From Bacteroidales bacterium UBA4073 (GTDB lineage: Bacteria > Bacteroidota > Bacteroidia > Bacteroidales > Tenuifilaceae), in the NCBI GenBank assembly GCA_002383425.1, contig DFYV01000078.1, positions 1 through 23,746 on the forward strand: a DNA stretch of 23,746 bases, in the 5' to 3' direction. This document shows, in pieces, positions 15,128 through 23,454 of the stretch. The notes beneath the pieces were generated by a model, which saw only the letters and a program-made list of their open reading frames with translations, searched no databases and was not told the origin of the DNA. Position 1 is the first letter of the stretch. Each line of letters starts with the position of its first letter. The position numbers and the translations under genes are program-made.

Positions 15128-16681
15128 TTACAGGTAGCGGGAAACAGCATCGGCAACAATGCTACCATCAAGTGCTGACGAAACAATGCCCCCGGCATAG
15201 CCGGCACCCTCGCCCGAAGGGAACAGTCCCTTTACCTGAATGTGCTGGAAGGTTTCAGGATCGCGGGGGATTCGGATTGGCGATGATGTGCGCGATTCCA
15301 CGCCAAGCATAACAGCTTCGTTGGTAAGGAATCCTTTCATCTTTCTGTTAAAGGCCATAAAGCCCTCTTTCAATCGCTTTCCGATATGTTCCGGTAACCA
15401 AAGGTGCATTTCCGATGAGTTCAACCCTGGATGGTACGAACATGGGGGTAAGGTTGATGAGAATCGCCCCTCAACAAAATCGACTATGCGTTGAGCCGGT
15501 GCCTGAACCCCATAACCACCATGCTGTTTTGCAAGATGTTCTAATTCGGCCTGAAACTCAAGCCCTGCAAAAATACCATGTTGGGCATAGCTGTCCAAAT
15601 CGTTCAGGCGGATTTCAACCACTATGCCAGAATTAGCCCAACGGGAATTGCGACTCAACGGAGACATGCCATTAACCACCACCTCGTTGGTATCAGTGGC
15701 AGCTGGAACAATAAATCCCCCGGGACACATACAGAACGAGTAAACCCCACGCCCATCGGCCTGATGTACCAATGAGTACGAAGCAGCAGGCAGATAGTCG
15801 CTTCGGGGTATGCCATGGTACTGAATGGCATCAATAAGCGGTTGGGGGTGCTCAACCCGAACTCCCATAGCAAAGGGTTTAACTTCCAAAGTTACTCCCT
15901 GGTTATGCAGCATCAGGTAGATATCGCGGGCGGAATGTCCCGTGGCAAGAATTACTGCCTTACCCCGTAAAACCTGCCCATCGCTAAGCCTCACTCCAAC
16001 GGCACTCCCCGACTCAAAAATAATTTCCGACACTTTGCTGTTAAAGAGCACCTCGCCTCCATGACCCAGTATTATTTCCCTGATACTGGTAATAATACGA
16101 GGTAACCTGTTAGTGCCAATGTGGGGATGTGCCTCGTAGAGAATTGCAGGGTCGGCTCCATGGTCAACCAATGCATATAGAATACGCTTGTAGTCGCCTC
16201 GCTTTTTGGAACGGGTGTAGAGTTTCCCATCGGAAAAGGTGCCCGCACCACCCTCGCCAAAGGCGTAATTGGAATCGGGATTCAACTGGTGTTCGCGATT
16301 AAGCATGGCAATATCGCGTTTTCGGTCGCTAACAGGCTTCCCCCGCTCCACAACAATAGGCTTATAGCCATGCTCAATAAGCCTAAGTGCAGCAAACAAT
16401 CCGGCAGGTCCTGCCCCAACAATAACGACGGGCGGTGCATTACGAACATCCCTGTAGGTAAAAACAGGTCGATGCTCAACAATCTCCTCATCACCAATGT
16501 ACACCCTTATACTCAGGTTCACATTAACATTGCCCCGACGAGCATCAATCGATTTACGGGTAATGTAGTAATGCCGAATGGCATTGGCAGGTATGTTCAG
16601 CTTACGGGCAATAGCCTTTAGCACAGCCGAATCGGTTGCAGCATCATTGGGTCTTAAAACAATGGTTAACTCCTGAGGCAT
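15128..16681 (-). CDS. FAD-dependent dehydrogenase/oxidoreductase (COG2509-like)
   Basis: 517 aa. A small N-terminal domain (1-80, with ITRKSIDARRGNV) precedes a FAD-binding fold: VVIVGAGPAGLFAALRL with G89-AGPAG94, then IVVERG. Further flavoprotein elements are AFGEGGAGTFSDGKLYTR, VILATGHSARD and, near the end, GLFPSGEGAGYAGG, which closes the FAD site. Proteins of this family are widespread and mostly uncharacterised; the substrate is not known. Two neighbouring cysteines (SFCMCPGG) lie in the middle. It is the last gene of the minus-strand purL-ubiE-porT run, 52 bases after porT. Confidence 0.94.
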   Translation of the reverse strand: MPQELTIVLRPNDAATDSAVLKAIARKLNIPANAIRHYYITRKSIDARRGNVNVNLSIRVYIGDEEIVEHRPVFTYRDVRNAPPVVIVGAGPAGLFAALRLIEHGYKPIVVERGKPVSDRKRDIAMLNREHQLNPDSNYAFGEGGAGTFSDGKLYTRSKKRGDYKRILYALVDHGADPAILYEAHPHIGTNRLPRIITSIREIILGHGGEVLFNSKVSEIIFESGSAVGVRLSDGQVLRGKAVILATGHSARDIYLMLHNQGVTLEVKPFAMGVRVEHPQPLIDAIQYHGIPRSDYLPAASYSLVHQADGRGVYSFCMCPGGFIVPAATDTNEVVVNGMSPLSRNSRWANSGIVVEIRLNDLDSYAQHGIFAGLEFQAELEHLAKQHGGYGVQAPAQRIVDFVEGRFSSTLPPCSYHPGLNSSEMHLWLPEHIGKRLKEGFMAFNRKMKGFLTNEAVMLGVESRTSSPIRIPRDPETFQHIQVKGLFPSGEGAGYAGGIVSSALDGSIVADAVSRYL

Positions 16682-16733
16682 TAAATAATTGATTGAAAAA
16701 CTATCATAAATGTAGATATAAAAGGGCTAAACC

Positions 16734-17465
16734 TTACTCGAAATGGAACGAGATTATTAGAAATTTTGACCTTAAACTGCCAATGGCATCGTAGTAAATC
16801 TTACCCTCATCAACATAATCGTTTGAAAGCATATTCAGAAAACCGGCCGACCATTTAATTTCAGCAGAAAATTTAAAGTATTCCAGGAAGAAATCGATGC
16901 CAAAACCAACCTCGTAGTAGTAATCAAACTTTTGAAGCCTCAGCAGAACCCCTTTTTCAACCTTAAGGCGCTTATAGGCGGCCAAATCGATCCTGAAGTT
17001 CGTCCCAAGGTATAGGTACGGTCGAACGTTGCTGTTCCGTTCCGATAGGTACTTAAACCCTAAAGGTAAATCAATAAAGTTCGACTCCATTTTCATTTTG
17101 GTGGCAAGGGTGATGTTACTATCGGCATCAACTTTAAAAAAATCTACATCACGCTGACCAAATGAGTAGCCAGGAAGGAATCGAAGGTGTAAATCACGAG
17201 TTATACGTAAATCTCCTATGGCGTTAACGTTAAGGCCTGCCGAAATGTGTGTTACCTCGGCAAAGTATAATGAACCATCGATATTGAACTGATCCGTTCG
17301 GGTTTCAGTATCAAAATCCATTATATTTGTGCCGATAGAAAAACCAAACCTTAGTGGTTTTCCAACATCGTAATCGGGATCGTTAAGTAGCGTAGGGCGC
17401 TTGTACTGCCCATAAAGGCTACCAGACATAAATATAGATAGCAGAAATACCCAAAACGGTTTCAA
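16734..17465 (-). CDS. porT: Type IX secretion / gliding outer-membrane protein PorT
   Basis: 243 aa. Signal peptide 1-20 ending SLYGQ. The mature chain is made of alternating beta strands with aromatic girdles and ends SFHFE, as in an eight-strand outer-membrane barrel. The pattern KPLRFGFSIGTN, a FLPGYSFGQRDVDF strand, then NFIDLPLGFKYLS fits the PorT family. PorT is an outer-membrane T9SS component first described in Porphyromonas gingivalis. A neighbouring ubiE is a common arrangement in Bacteroidota and supports the call; so do T9SS cargo genes in the same window. It starts 54 bases after ubiE on the same strand. Identification is from family pattern plus context, without alignment. Confidence 0.88.
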   Translation of the reverse strand: MKPFWVFLLSIFMSGSLYGQYKRPTLLNDPDYDVGKPLRFGFSIGTNIMDFDTETRTDQFNIDGSLYFAEVTHISAGLNVNAIGDLRITRDLHLRFLPGYSFGQRDVDFFKVDADSNITLATKMKMESNFIDLPLGFKYLSERNSNVRPYLYLGTNFRIDLAAYKRLKVEKGVLLRLQKFDYYYEVGFGIDFFLEYFKFSAEIKWSAGFLNMLSNDYVDEGKIYYDAIGSLRSKFLIISFHFE

Positions 17466-17519
17466 ATCCTTTTAACAGTTATGTTTTTATGTTGACAAAA
17501 CGGTAAACAGGTAAAATTA

Positions 17520-18251
17520 TTATAGGATTTTCTTTTTTGCAATATACAACGTGGCAATGCCAAAAGTTTGCGATCTAACCTCTACATCTGTAAAACCAGC
17601 TGATTCCATTATTTTGGCAAAGGACATACCCTGAGGAAAGGCAAGCACCGATTCGGGCAGGTAAGTGTAAGCCTGACGGTTGCCCGAAACCTTACCCCCA
17701 ACCCACGGAAGAAGTTTTAGGAAGTAGAACTGGTATATTGCATTGAAAGGCCAGTGGCTTGGCATTGAAAACTCAATTACCCCCAGTTCACCGCCAGGTT
17801 TCAGCACCCTGCAAATCTCGGTAAGACCCTGAGCTAAATCTTCAAAGTTGCGTACGCCAAAGGCAACCATGGCTGCATCAAAATGGTTATCGTGATAGGG
17901 GATATTCAAGGCTGATGCCTTTTTTAGCTCTACACGTTCATTTAACCGTCTGTTTTTAGCTTTTACCATCCCAATGGAAAGCATCGATTCCGATATATCG
18001 ATGCCTACTACCCTCACCGATGGCGATTTTTTGGCCATAGCCAGAGCAAGGTCGGCAGTACCGGTAGCCACATCAATAACCCTGTTGGGTTTTGCACGCA
18101 GTAACCTTTTAACCAGCCTTCGCCTCCAAAGTTTATCAATACCAAAACTGAGCAAATGGTTAAGAAAATCGTAACTGGGTGCAATGCTATTAAACATTGA
18201 GGCGACACTACCCGTGCTTTTATCAGTAACGGTAAGCCGTTTTTTACCCAT
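17520..18251 (-). CDS. ubiE: Demethylmenaquinone / ubiquinone C-methyltransferase
   Basis: 243 aa, class I SAM-dependent methyltransferase. SAM motif I is D60-VATGTAD67. The first UbiE signature appears as YDFLNHLLSFGIDKLWRR (27-44) and the second region as ICRVLKPGGELGVIEFSMP. It adds the ring methyl group in the final step of menaquinone synthesis (ubiE/menG); Bacteroidota use menaquinone. The start ATG at 18251 overlaps the last 8 bases of purL (ATGGGTAA), which implies translational coupling. porT follows 54 bases downstream. Confidence 0.95.
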   Translation of the reverse strand: MGKKRLTVTDKSTGSVASMFNSIAPSYDFLNHLLSFGIDKLWRRRLVKRLLRAKPNRVIDVATGTADLALAMAKKSPSVRVVGIDISESMLSIGMVKAKNRRLNERVELKKASALNIPYHDNHFDAAMVAFGVRNFEDLAQGLTEICRVLKPGGELGVIEFSMPSHWPFNAIYQFYFLKLLPWVGGKVSGNRQAYTYLPESVLAFPQGMSFAKIMESAGFTDVEVRSQTFGIATLYIAKKKIL

Positions 18252-20472
18252 TTATGAGCTGCTCAAGCGATGTGTCGTAAATTTTCTTTAAATCGGCAAC
18301 AAATCCGAATGAAACATCATCAATTCGTATTTCCGACTTGGTAACATGCCCCAGAGTAGAAAAGGGCACCTTGCTGGTCACCATAAAATCGATAAACTGG
18401 GTTTCACGCGAGGGCAAAACCGATACTACAATACGCCCTTGAGCCTCGCCGAATAGGAAAGCATCGGTTCGGATTTCGGCATCGGTTGTAATGTCGAATC
18501 CTAAGTTACGGGGCATTGCACTTTCGAGGAGAGCAATGAATAGCCCACCATCGGAAACATCGTGTGCCGACTGAATAAGGTTGTGTGCAATAAGCTCGCG
18601 CACAATTCGTTGCAACTCGAATTCTTCGTCAAGGTTGAAGTAAGGAGCTGGCGATTCTTTAATACCCTGGTAGCTGTAAAGATACTCGGACGAGGCAATG
18701 TCGTTAACCGACTTGCCAAGCAGGTAAATCATATGACCTTTCTCATTGAAAGCCAAAGTGGTATGATGGTTCTTGTTTTCGAGTAAACCGATCATTCCTA
18801 TGGTAGGGGTTGGGAAAACGGCTTCATCCTTATCTCCGATGGCGGCCTGATTATAGAAGCTTACGTTACCGCCAGTAACAGGAGTATCGAACCTTTCACA
18901 AGCTGCGCCCATACCTTTAACCGCCTGTACGAACTGCCAGTACACCTCAGGGTTATAAGGATTACCAAAATTCAAGCAGTTGGTAATTGCTAATGGTTTA
19001 GCACCCGTGCACGAGATGTTACGGGCAGCCTCGGCAACAGCAATCATGGCTCCAACCATCGGATCGGCCTTAACGTAGCGCGAATTACAATCGACGGTCA
19101 TTACAAGTGCCTTGTTGGTTTCTTTCAGGTTAAATACACCGGCATCGGATGGGAAATTGGTAGTCATGTTGCCGGTTCCAATCATGGTGTCATACTGCTC
19201 GTAAATCCAACGTTTAGAGGCGATGTTGGGGTGAGCCACCAGAAACCGTGCAACATCAATCAAATCGGTAGGCTCGGTAACTTTGTTTATATCAAACTTT
19301 TTATACTCCTTGTAGTATTCGGGTTCACGGTATTCCCTGTCGTAAACCGGCGCACCCCCTCCAAGTACGAGCGATGATGCGGGAACACTGGCAACCAGCT
19401 CGCCGTGGTAAAAAAACTCCAGGGTATCACCTTCAGTAACCTCGCCAATAATGGCGTAGCTGATATTCCACTTGTTAAGAACCTCTTCAACATCGGCCTC
19501 ACGTCCCTTGTGGACTACCATGAGCATTCGCTCCTGCGATTCGGAAAGCAGTATTTCCCATGCCTCCATGTTTTTTTGCCTTAAAGGCACCCTATCCAAA
19601 TCGATACGCATGCCATGGCCACCTTTTTCGGACATCTCCGATGTGGAACAAATGATACCAGCAGCACCCATATCCTGCATGCCAACCAGTGCACCTGTAA
19701 GTATTACCTCCTGGGTGGCCTCGAGCAGAATTTTTTCCTGAAAGGGATCGCCTACCTGAATTGATGGTATATCCTCGGCCGAATCCTCAGTTATGTTAGC
19801 CGATGCGAAAGTAGCGCCGTGTATTCCATCCTTACCGGTGGCTGAACCAACAATGTAAACCGGATTGCCCTTACCCTTTGATATGGCCGAAACAACCTTA
19901 TCCTTCTCAACCAAGCCAACCGACATGGCGTTAACCAGCGGGTTCATGTTGAATGAATCGTCAAAAAACACCTCGCCAGCCAATACCGGGATACCAAAAG
20001 CATTACCATAATCGCCTATTCCCTTAACCACCCCTTTTATTAACCACCGGGTTCGGTCAAGGTTTAGGTTTCCAAACCTAAGTGAGTTTAGCTGAGTAAT
20101 CGGACGCGCTCCCATGGTAAAAATATCGCGATTAATTCCCCCCACACCGGTTGCCGCTCCCTGGTAGGGTTCGACGGCGCAGGGATGATTATGCGACTCA
20201 ATCTTAAATGCACATGCCAAACCATCGCCAATATCAACCAAACCTGCATTCTCCGCTCCAGCCTCGGCAAGTATTGCTGAACCTTTACGGGGTAATGTCT
20301 TTAGCCACTTTATGGAATTCTTATACGATGCGTGTTCCGACCACATTACTGAGTATATGCTTAGCTCAGTGTAATTTGGGGTACGTCCCAAATAGTTTTT
20401 TATCATCTCAAACTCTTCGGGTGAAAGCCCCAATTCCCGGGCGGTTTCAACGGTTACTTTGCGGTTTGGCAT
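18244..20472 (-). CDS. purL: Phosphoribosylformylglycinamidine synthase subunit PurL (small type)
   Basis: 742 aa, the usual size for small PurL, which makes FGAM from FGAR in purine synthesis together with PurS and PurQ (neither is in the window). The N-terminal linker has SVMWSEHASYK with H47; the nucleotide-binding region has KIESHNHPCAVEPYQGAATG at 90-109. Two AIRS-type halves follow, with ADPMVGAMIAVAEAARN starting the second, and HDVSDGGLFIALLE near the end. It heads the minus-strand operon with ubiE, porT and the FAD oxidoreductase. A TATTTTTG box lies 36 bases upstream. Confidence 0.97.
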   Translation of the reverse strand: MPNRKVTVETARELGLSPEEFEMIKNYLGRTPNYTELSIYSVMWSEHASYKNSIKWLKTLPRKGSAILAEAGAENAGLVDIGDGLACAFKIESHNHPCAVEPYQGAATGVGGINRDIFTMGARPITQLNSLRFGNLNLDRTRWLIKGVVKGIGDYGNAFGIPVLAGEVFFDDSFNMNPLVNAMSVGLVEKDKVVSAISKGKGNPVYIVGSATGKDGIHGATFASANITEDSAEDIPSIQVGDPFQEKILLEATQEVILTGALVGMQDMGAAGIICSTSEMSEKGGHGMRIDLDRVPLRQKNMEAWEILLSESQERMLMVVHKGREADVEEVLNKWNISYAIIGEVTEGDTLEFFYHGELVASVPASSLVLGGGAPVYDREYREPEYYKEYKKFDINKVTEPTDLIDVARFLVAHPNIASKRWIYEQYDTMIGTGNMTTNFPSDAGVFNLKETNKALVMTVDCNSRYVKADPMVGAMIAVAEAARNISCTGAKPLAITNCLNFGNPYNPEVYWQFVQAVKGMGAACERFDTPVTGGNVSFYNQAAIGDKDEAVFPTPTIGMIGLLENKNHHTTLAFNEKGHMIYLLGKSVNDIASSEYLYSYQGIKESPAPYFNLDEEFELQRIVRELIAHNLIQSAHDVSDGGLFIALLESAMPRNLGFDITTDAEIRTDAFLFGEAQGRIVVSVLPSRETQFIDFMVTSKVPFSTLGHVTKSEIRIDDVSFGFVADLKKIYDTSLEQLING

Positions 20473-20507
20473 GGCTAAATTATTTTATCGACTTAAAAAA
20501 TTCTTGC

Positions 20508-20515
20508 CAAAAATA
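20508..20515 (-). promoter_or_regulatory. Candidate -7 box, TATTTTTG, for purL
   Basis: Reverse complement of CAAAAATA fits TAnnTTTG, 36 bases before the purL ATG. A possible AT-rich leader follows; no -33 match is clear. Confidence 0.4.
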
Positions 20516-20639
20516 CTAACATTAACTCAAGTAACAGCAGTTGAAAAGGAAAAATTAAAACTTGATGTATGAACGTCGAAGTTTTATAAAAAATGTTTTA
20601 AAAAATATTAAGGGGTTATACATTTACGCATATAAACAA

Positions 20640-20647
20640 TACTTTTG
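20640..20647 (+). promoter_or_regulatory. Candidate -7 box, TACTTTTG, for the SDR gene
   Basis: Fits TAnnTTTG, 48 bases before the ATG at 20696, in the divergent 223-base gap with purL. Confidence 0.4.
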
Positions 20648-20695
20648 AGAAAATTTTTTAAAACCATTTCTGATTTAACTTTTATTTCTAATAAC

Positions 20696-21454
20696 ATGAG
20701 AATTGCATTAATCACAGGGGCTACTTCAGGCATTGGTCGGGCTACTGCCATCAAGTTGGCCATGGACGAATTTAATCTTATCATCACTGGCCGAAGGCTT
20801 GAAAGGCTCGAAGAACTAAAAAAAGAAATCGAGGTAAAGTATAAAAAGGATGTTCATATCCTGAACTTTGACATTCGTAAGCTGGAACAGGTAAATAACG
20901 CCATAGATTCGCTTCCCGAACGCTGGCGCAAAATAGATGTTTTGGTCAACAATGCCGGCCTGGCAGTAGGACTAAACCACATACAGGATGGGTTAATTGA
21001 CGACTGGGAAAGGATGATTGATACGAATGTAAAAGGCGTTCTCTACATTACCCGTAAGGTTGCCCCCATAATGATTGAACGAGGGAAAGGGCATATTGTA
21101 AATATTGGGTCGATAGCAGGGACACAGGTTTACGAAAACGGCAATGTTTACTGTGCCACCAAACACGCCATGCATGCGCTATCGCAGGGTATGCGGCAGG
21201 ATTTGCTTAAGCACAACATCAAGGTTACCGAAATTCGTCCCGGACTACTTGAAACCGAATTCTCAATTGTACGTTTCAAAGGCGATAGCGAAAGGGCAAA
21301 GAGTACCTATGCTGGATTAATCCCACTTTTTGCCGAAGATGTTGCCGAGGCCATTCTCTTTGCACTTACCCGTCCACCCCATGTATGTATCAACGATTTA
21401 GAGGTTACCCCCGTGGCACAGGCAAATTCCTACTACGTGAACAGGAACCTTTAA
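20696..21454 (+). CDS. Short-chain dehydrogenase/reductase (YdfG-like NADP-dependent)
   Basis: 252 aa Rossmann-fold enzyme. Cofactor motif T7-GATSGIG14, the TGRR at 31-34 that usually favours NADP, NNAG at 85-88, N111, and the catalytic S139, Y152 and K156 (in NVYCATKHA). The order and length, and the C-terminal HVCINDLEVTPVAQ, resemble YdfG-type 3-hydroxy acid / serine dehydrogenases. The substrate is not shown. The ATG at 20696 starts the fold directly; an in-frame TTG at 20645 lies inside the likely promoter and is rejected. The zinc peptidase gene begins 62 bases downstream. Confidence 0.93.
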   Translation: MRIALITGATSGIGRATAIKLAMDEFNLIITGRRLERLEELKKEIEVKYKKDVHILNFDIRKLEQVNNAIDSLPERWRKIDVLVNNAGLAVGLNHIQDGLIDDWERMIDTNVKGVLYITRKVAPIMIERGKGHIVNIGSIAGTQVYENGNVYCATKHAMHALSQGMRQDLLKHNIKVTEIRPGLLETEFSIVRFKGDSERAKSTYAGLIPLFAEDVAEAILFALTRPPHVCINDLEVTPVAQANSYYVNRNL

Positions 21455-21516
21455 TTGCCGATTAGTCTTTGGATACGTTAATTAAGATTTAGGCAAAACT
21501 GTAAAAACAACTGTAT

Positions 21517-22191
21517 ATGTGGATTTATGTGATAATGATAATTTTCTTTGCACTAAGTTTCATGGTTTCCATGCAACTTAAGTCAAAGTTTTCACGCTAC
21601 TCCCGTATTGCGCTACCACGTGGGTTAAGCGGGAAGGAAGTAGCTGAACTCATGCTCCACAACCATGGTATATATGATGTAAAGGTTATATCGGTAAAGG
21701 GGGAGCTAACCGACCATTACAACCCTGCAAACAAAACCGTAAACCTGAGCCCCGACGTTTACAACGGGCGCAGCATAGCATCGGCTGCGGTGGCAGCACA
21801 CGAATGTGGCCATGCCGTACAACATGCCCAAAGTTACGCTTTCCTGCAAATGCGTTCGGCTCTTGTGCCTGTTGTAAGTATTGCCTCGCGTTGGGTTCAA
21901 TGGGTTTTACTTGCCGGTGTATTACTACTTCAAACCATGCCCAGTATATTACTAATTGGTGTTATTATGCTTGGTTTAACAACACTATTCAGCTTTATTA
22001 CCCTACCGGTTGAACTGGATGCCTCGCGAAGGGCACTGGCATGGCTTAACTCATCAGGTTTAACCTATGGCGAAGGCTCGGTTTACGCCCGCGATGCCCT
22101 GAAATGGGCAGCTCTAACTTACGTTGTGGCAGCTCTCGGCTCACTGGCTACCCTGCTCTACTACTTCGGCTTACTTAACCAAGATGAGTAA
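21517..22191 (+). CDS. Membrane zinc metallopeptidase (YugP-like)
   Basis: 224 aa, the usual size. An N-terminal membrane helix (1-20) is followed by LPRGLSGKEVAELML and the zinc motif H95-ECGH99 (in AAHECGHAVQH). Two hydrophobic stretches follow (about 115-160) and then LPVELDASRRAL, with E166 as the likely third ligand. The C-terminus is another membrane segment. The family is widespread and poorly characterised; the active site probably faces the cytoplasm or membrane. It is probably cotranscribed with the SDR gene 62 bases upstream. Confidence 0.93.
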   Translation: MWIYVIMIIFFALSFMVSMQLKSKFSRYSRIALPRGLSGKEVAELMLHNHGIYDVKVISVKGELTDHYNPANKTVNLSPDVYNGRSIASAAVAAHECGHAVQHAQSYAFLQMRSALVPVVSIASRWVQWVLLAGVLLLQTMPSILLIGVIMLGLTTLFSFITLPVELDASRRALAWLNSSGLTYGEGSVYARDALKWAALTYVVAALGSLATLLYYFGLLNQDE

Positions 22192-22226
22192 TGATGCTCT
22201 GTTTAAATGTTCATGATTTAACAGGT

Positions 22227-22450
22227 TTACGATACCCGCAAATAGAGCATGGCACCTATATTGAATTGCTGAAATGGTTTTAAAGTATTACCCCCTTGCT
22301 CGATGTAGTCTGCCTTTGGTAAACTCGCCAAAAAACGGTTTGATTCCCAACCGCAAAAAACCACAAACTTTGTCCAGGTCAAAATAGCTAATATGCTGTC
22401 CTTGCCTCAACGTAGTTACCCCACGCTCAAATCCAAACGCACAAGACTAT
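22227..22450 (-). pseudogene. Decayed 3' end of an outer-membrane beta-barrel protein gene
   Basis: On the minus strand one frame reads FGFERGVTTL ... YFDLDKV ... LGIKPFFGEF and stops just after a run of five Gs (22291-22295). The next frame continues with LKPFQQFNIGAMLYLRVS and a stop at 22227-22229, a typical barrel C-terminus. A frameshift at the G5 run joins them; another break is apparent near 22440. No start codon or signal peptide remains. Confidence 0.5.
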
Positions 22451-22503
22451 GCTAAGCTGTGACAGTTTATTCACTGGTAGGTGAGGTAGGCTTTATCCAA
22501 TAT

Positions 22504-22527
22504 AAAAAAATCCTGCCCAGCAGGATT
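22504..22527 (-). terminator. Terminator for the S74/T9SS gene
   Basis: Perfect 8-bp stem AATCCTGC (22509-22516) and GCAGGATT (22520-22527), 3-base loop. Read on the minus strand it ends in a T-run (22504-22510), 24 bases past the stop codon at 22551. Confidence 0.85.
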
Positions 22528-22550
22528 ATTTGGTATAAGTATCATTTTAC

Positions 22551-23421
22551 TTATTGGGTGAGAATCATCCGTTTGGTATCAACCTCCTTACCATCGACGA
22601 TAAGCGTGTAGAGGTACATGCCTGCCTGAAGGTCCGATCCGTTAATGGTTATCGTGCCATAGCCCTTTTCAGGAATGGAGATACTTTTAATCTGCATGCC
22701 TCTCATGTTGTAGATGTAAATCATTGCATGACTAAAGGCTTCTGGGATGAAGAACCGTATTTCTGTTTTCTGGGTGAATGGGTTGGGGGTGTTCTGTTCC
22801 AGAGTGGCGGAATTGCTGTTGGTTTCCTCAGCATCGCTTTTGGAATTGGTAGAACCCTTTGATGTTGAACTCCCCGATTTTAGCTTTTTTATCTCCTCCT
22901 ATAGGCTTTCTATAAGGGTTTCCTGTTCCCGGATGACCTTGATGAACACGGGGATTATCATATCGTAGTAAATCACCTTAACATTGACCACCCTGTTGAA
23001 CGATACCGCTTCGGGTATAACCGCTTCAACCTCCTGTGCAATTAACCCTAAACTCTGTCTCCCTCTATTCAGCGTATCTGGTTCATCCTTATACTTAAAG
23101 CTTACAGGGCGAAGAGCTAGCACCTTATTCAGTGCTCCGCCAGGTAGAGATCTAATATTCCTTTTTAAGGTTGAATCGGAGGTGGTTTTGAATGACGATG
23201 CGTACACCCTATTGTGACCAGTAGTGCTATACCAAAAATTAATTTCATCGGCGCTTGCCCCCATTACGCTGCCATTTGCAGTTGTGCTCGGATCAATCAT
23301 TACTACTTGTCCGTATAATAGCTGGTAACACTCAGTTGTTTACTACTTTTATCTGGGCGTATGTGCTGGTTGAAAAAATTATTGCACAAAAAAGAAAGGT
23401 TGATTTTAGTATTGTTTTCAT
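22551..23421 (-). pseudogene. T9SS cargo protein with peptidase S74 (tail-spike chaperone) domain, broken twice
   Basis: Reading from the ATG at 23421: a signal peptide (MKTILKSTFLF to STYAQ) and IKVVNN, then a stop. A different frame resumes at once (CYQLLYGQVVMIDPSTTANG) and carries an S74 domain: FKTTSDSTLKRNI, VSFKYKDE, SLGLIAQEVEAVIPEAV. This frame meets TAG at 22899-22901 (ETLIESL*EEIKKLKS) and then continues through a serine-rich linker to a T9SS type A domain (NTPNPFTQKTEIRF, LQAGMYLYTLIVDG, KRMILTQ) ending at TAA 22551-22553. CAG to TAG would explain the amber. The mature part before the S74 domain is very short, so an internal deletion is also possible. S74 domains act as intramolecular chaperones. 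Confidence 0.8.
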
Positions 23422-23439
23422 CCGAAAATAATTTATTAA

Positions 23440-23454
23440 GCCCAGTCTAAAAAG
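23440..23454 (+). repeat. Dispersed repeat, copy 5 (GCCCAGTCTAAAAAG)
   Basis: Identical to copy 2 (14726-14742) over 15 bases. It lies just upstream of the broken S74 gene. Confidence 0.6.

Noticed and set aside
20645..20695. N-terminal extension of the SDR from a TTG start
   Set aside because: The TTG lies in a candidate promoter box and the extension is not part of the Rossmann fold; the ATG at 20696 is normal.
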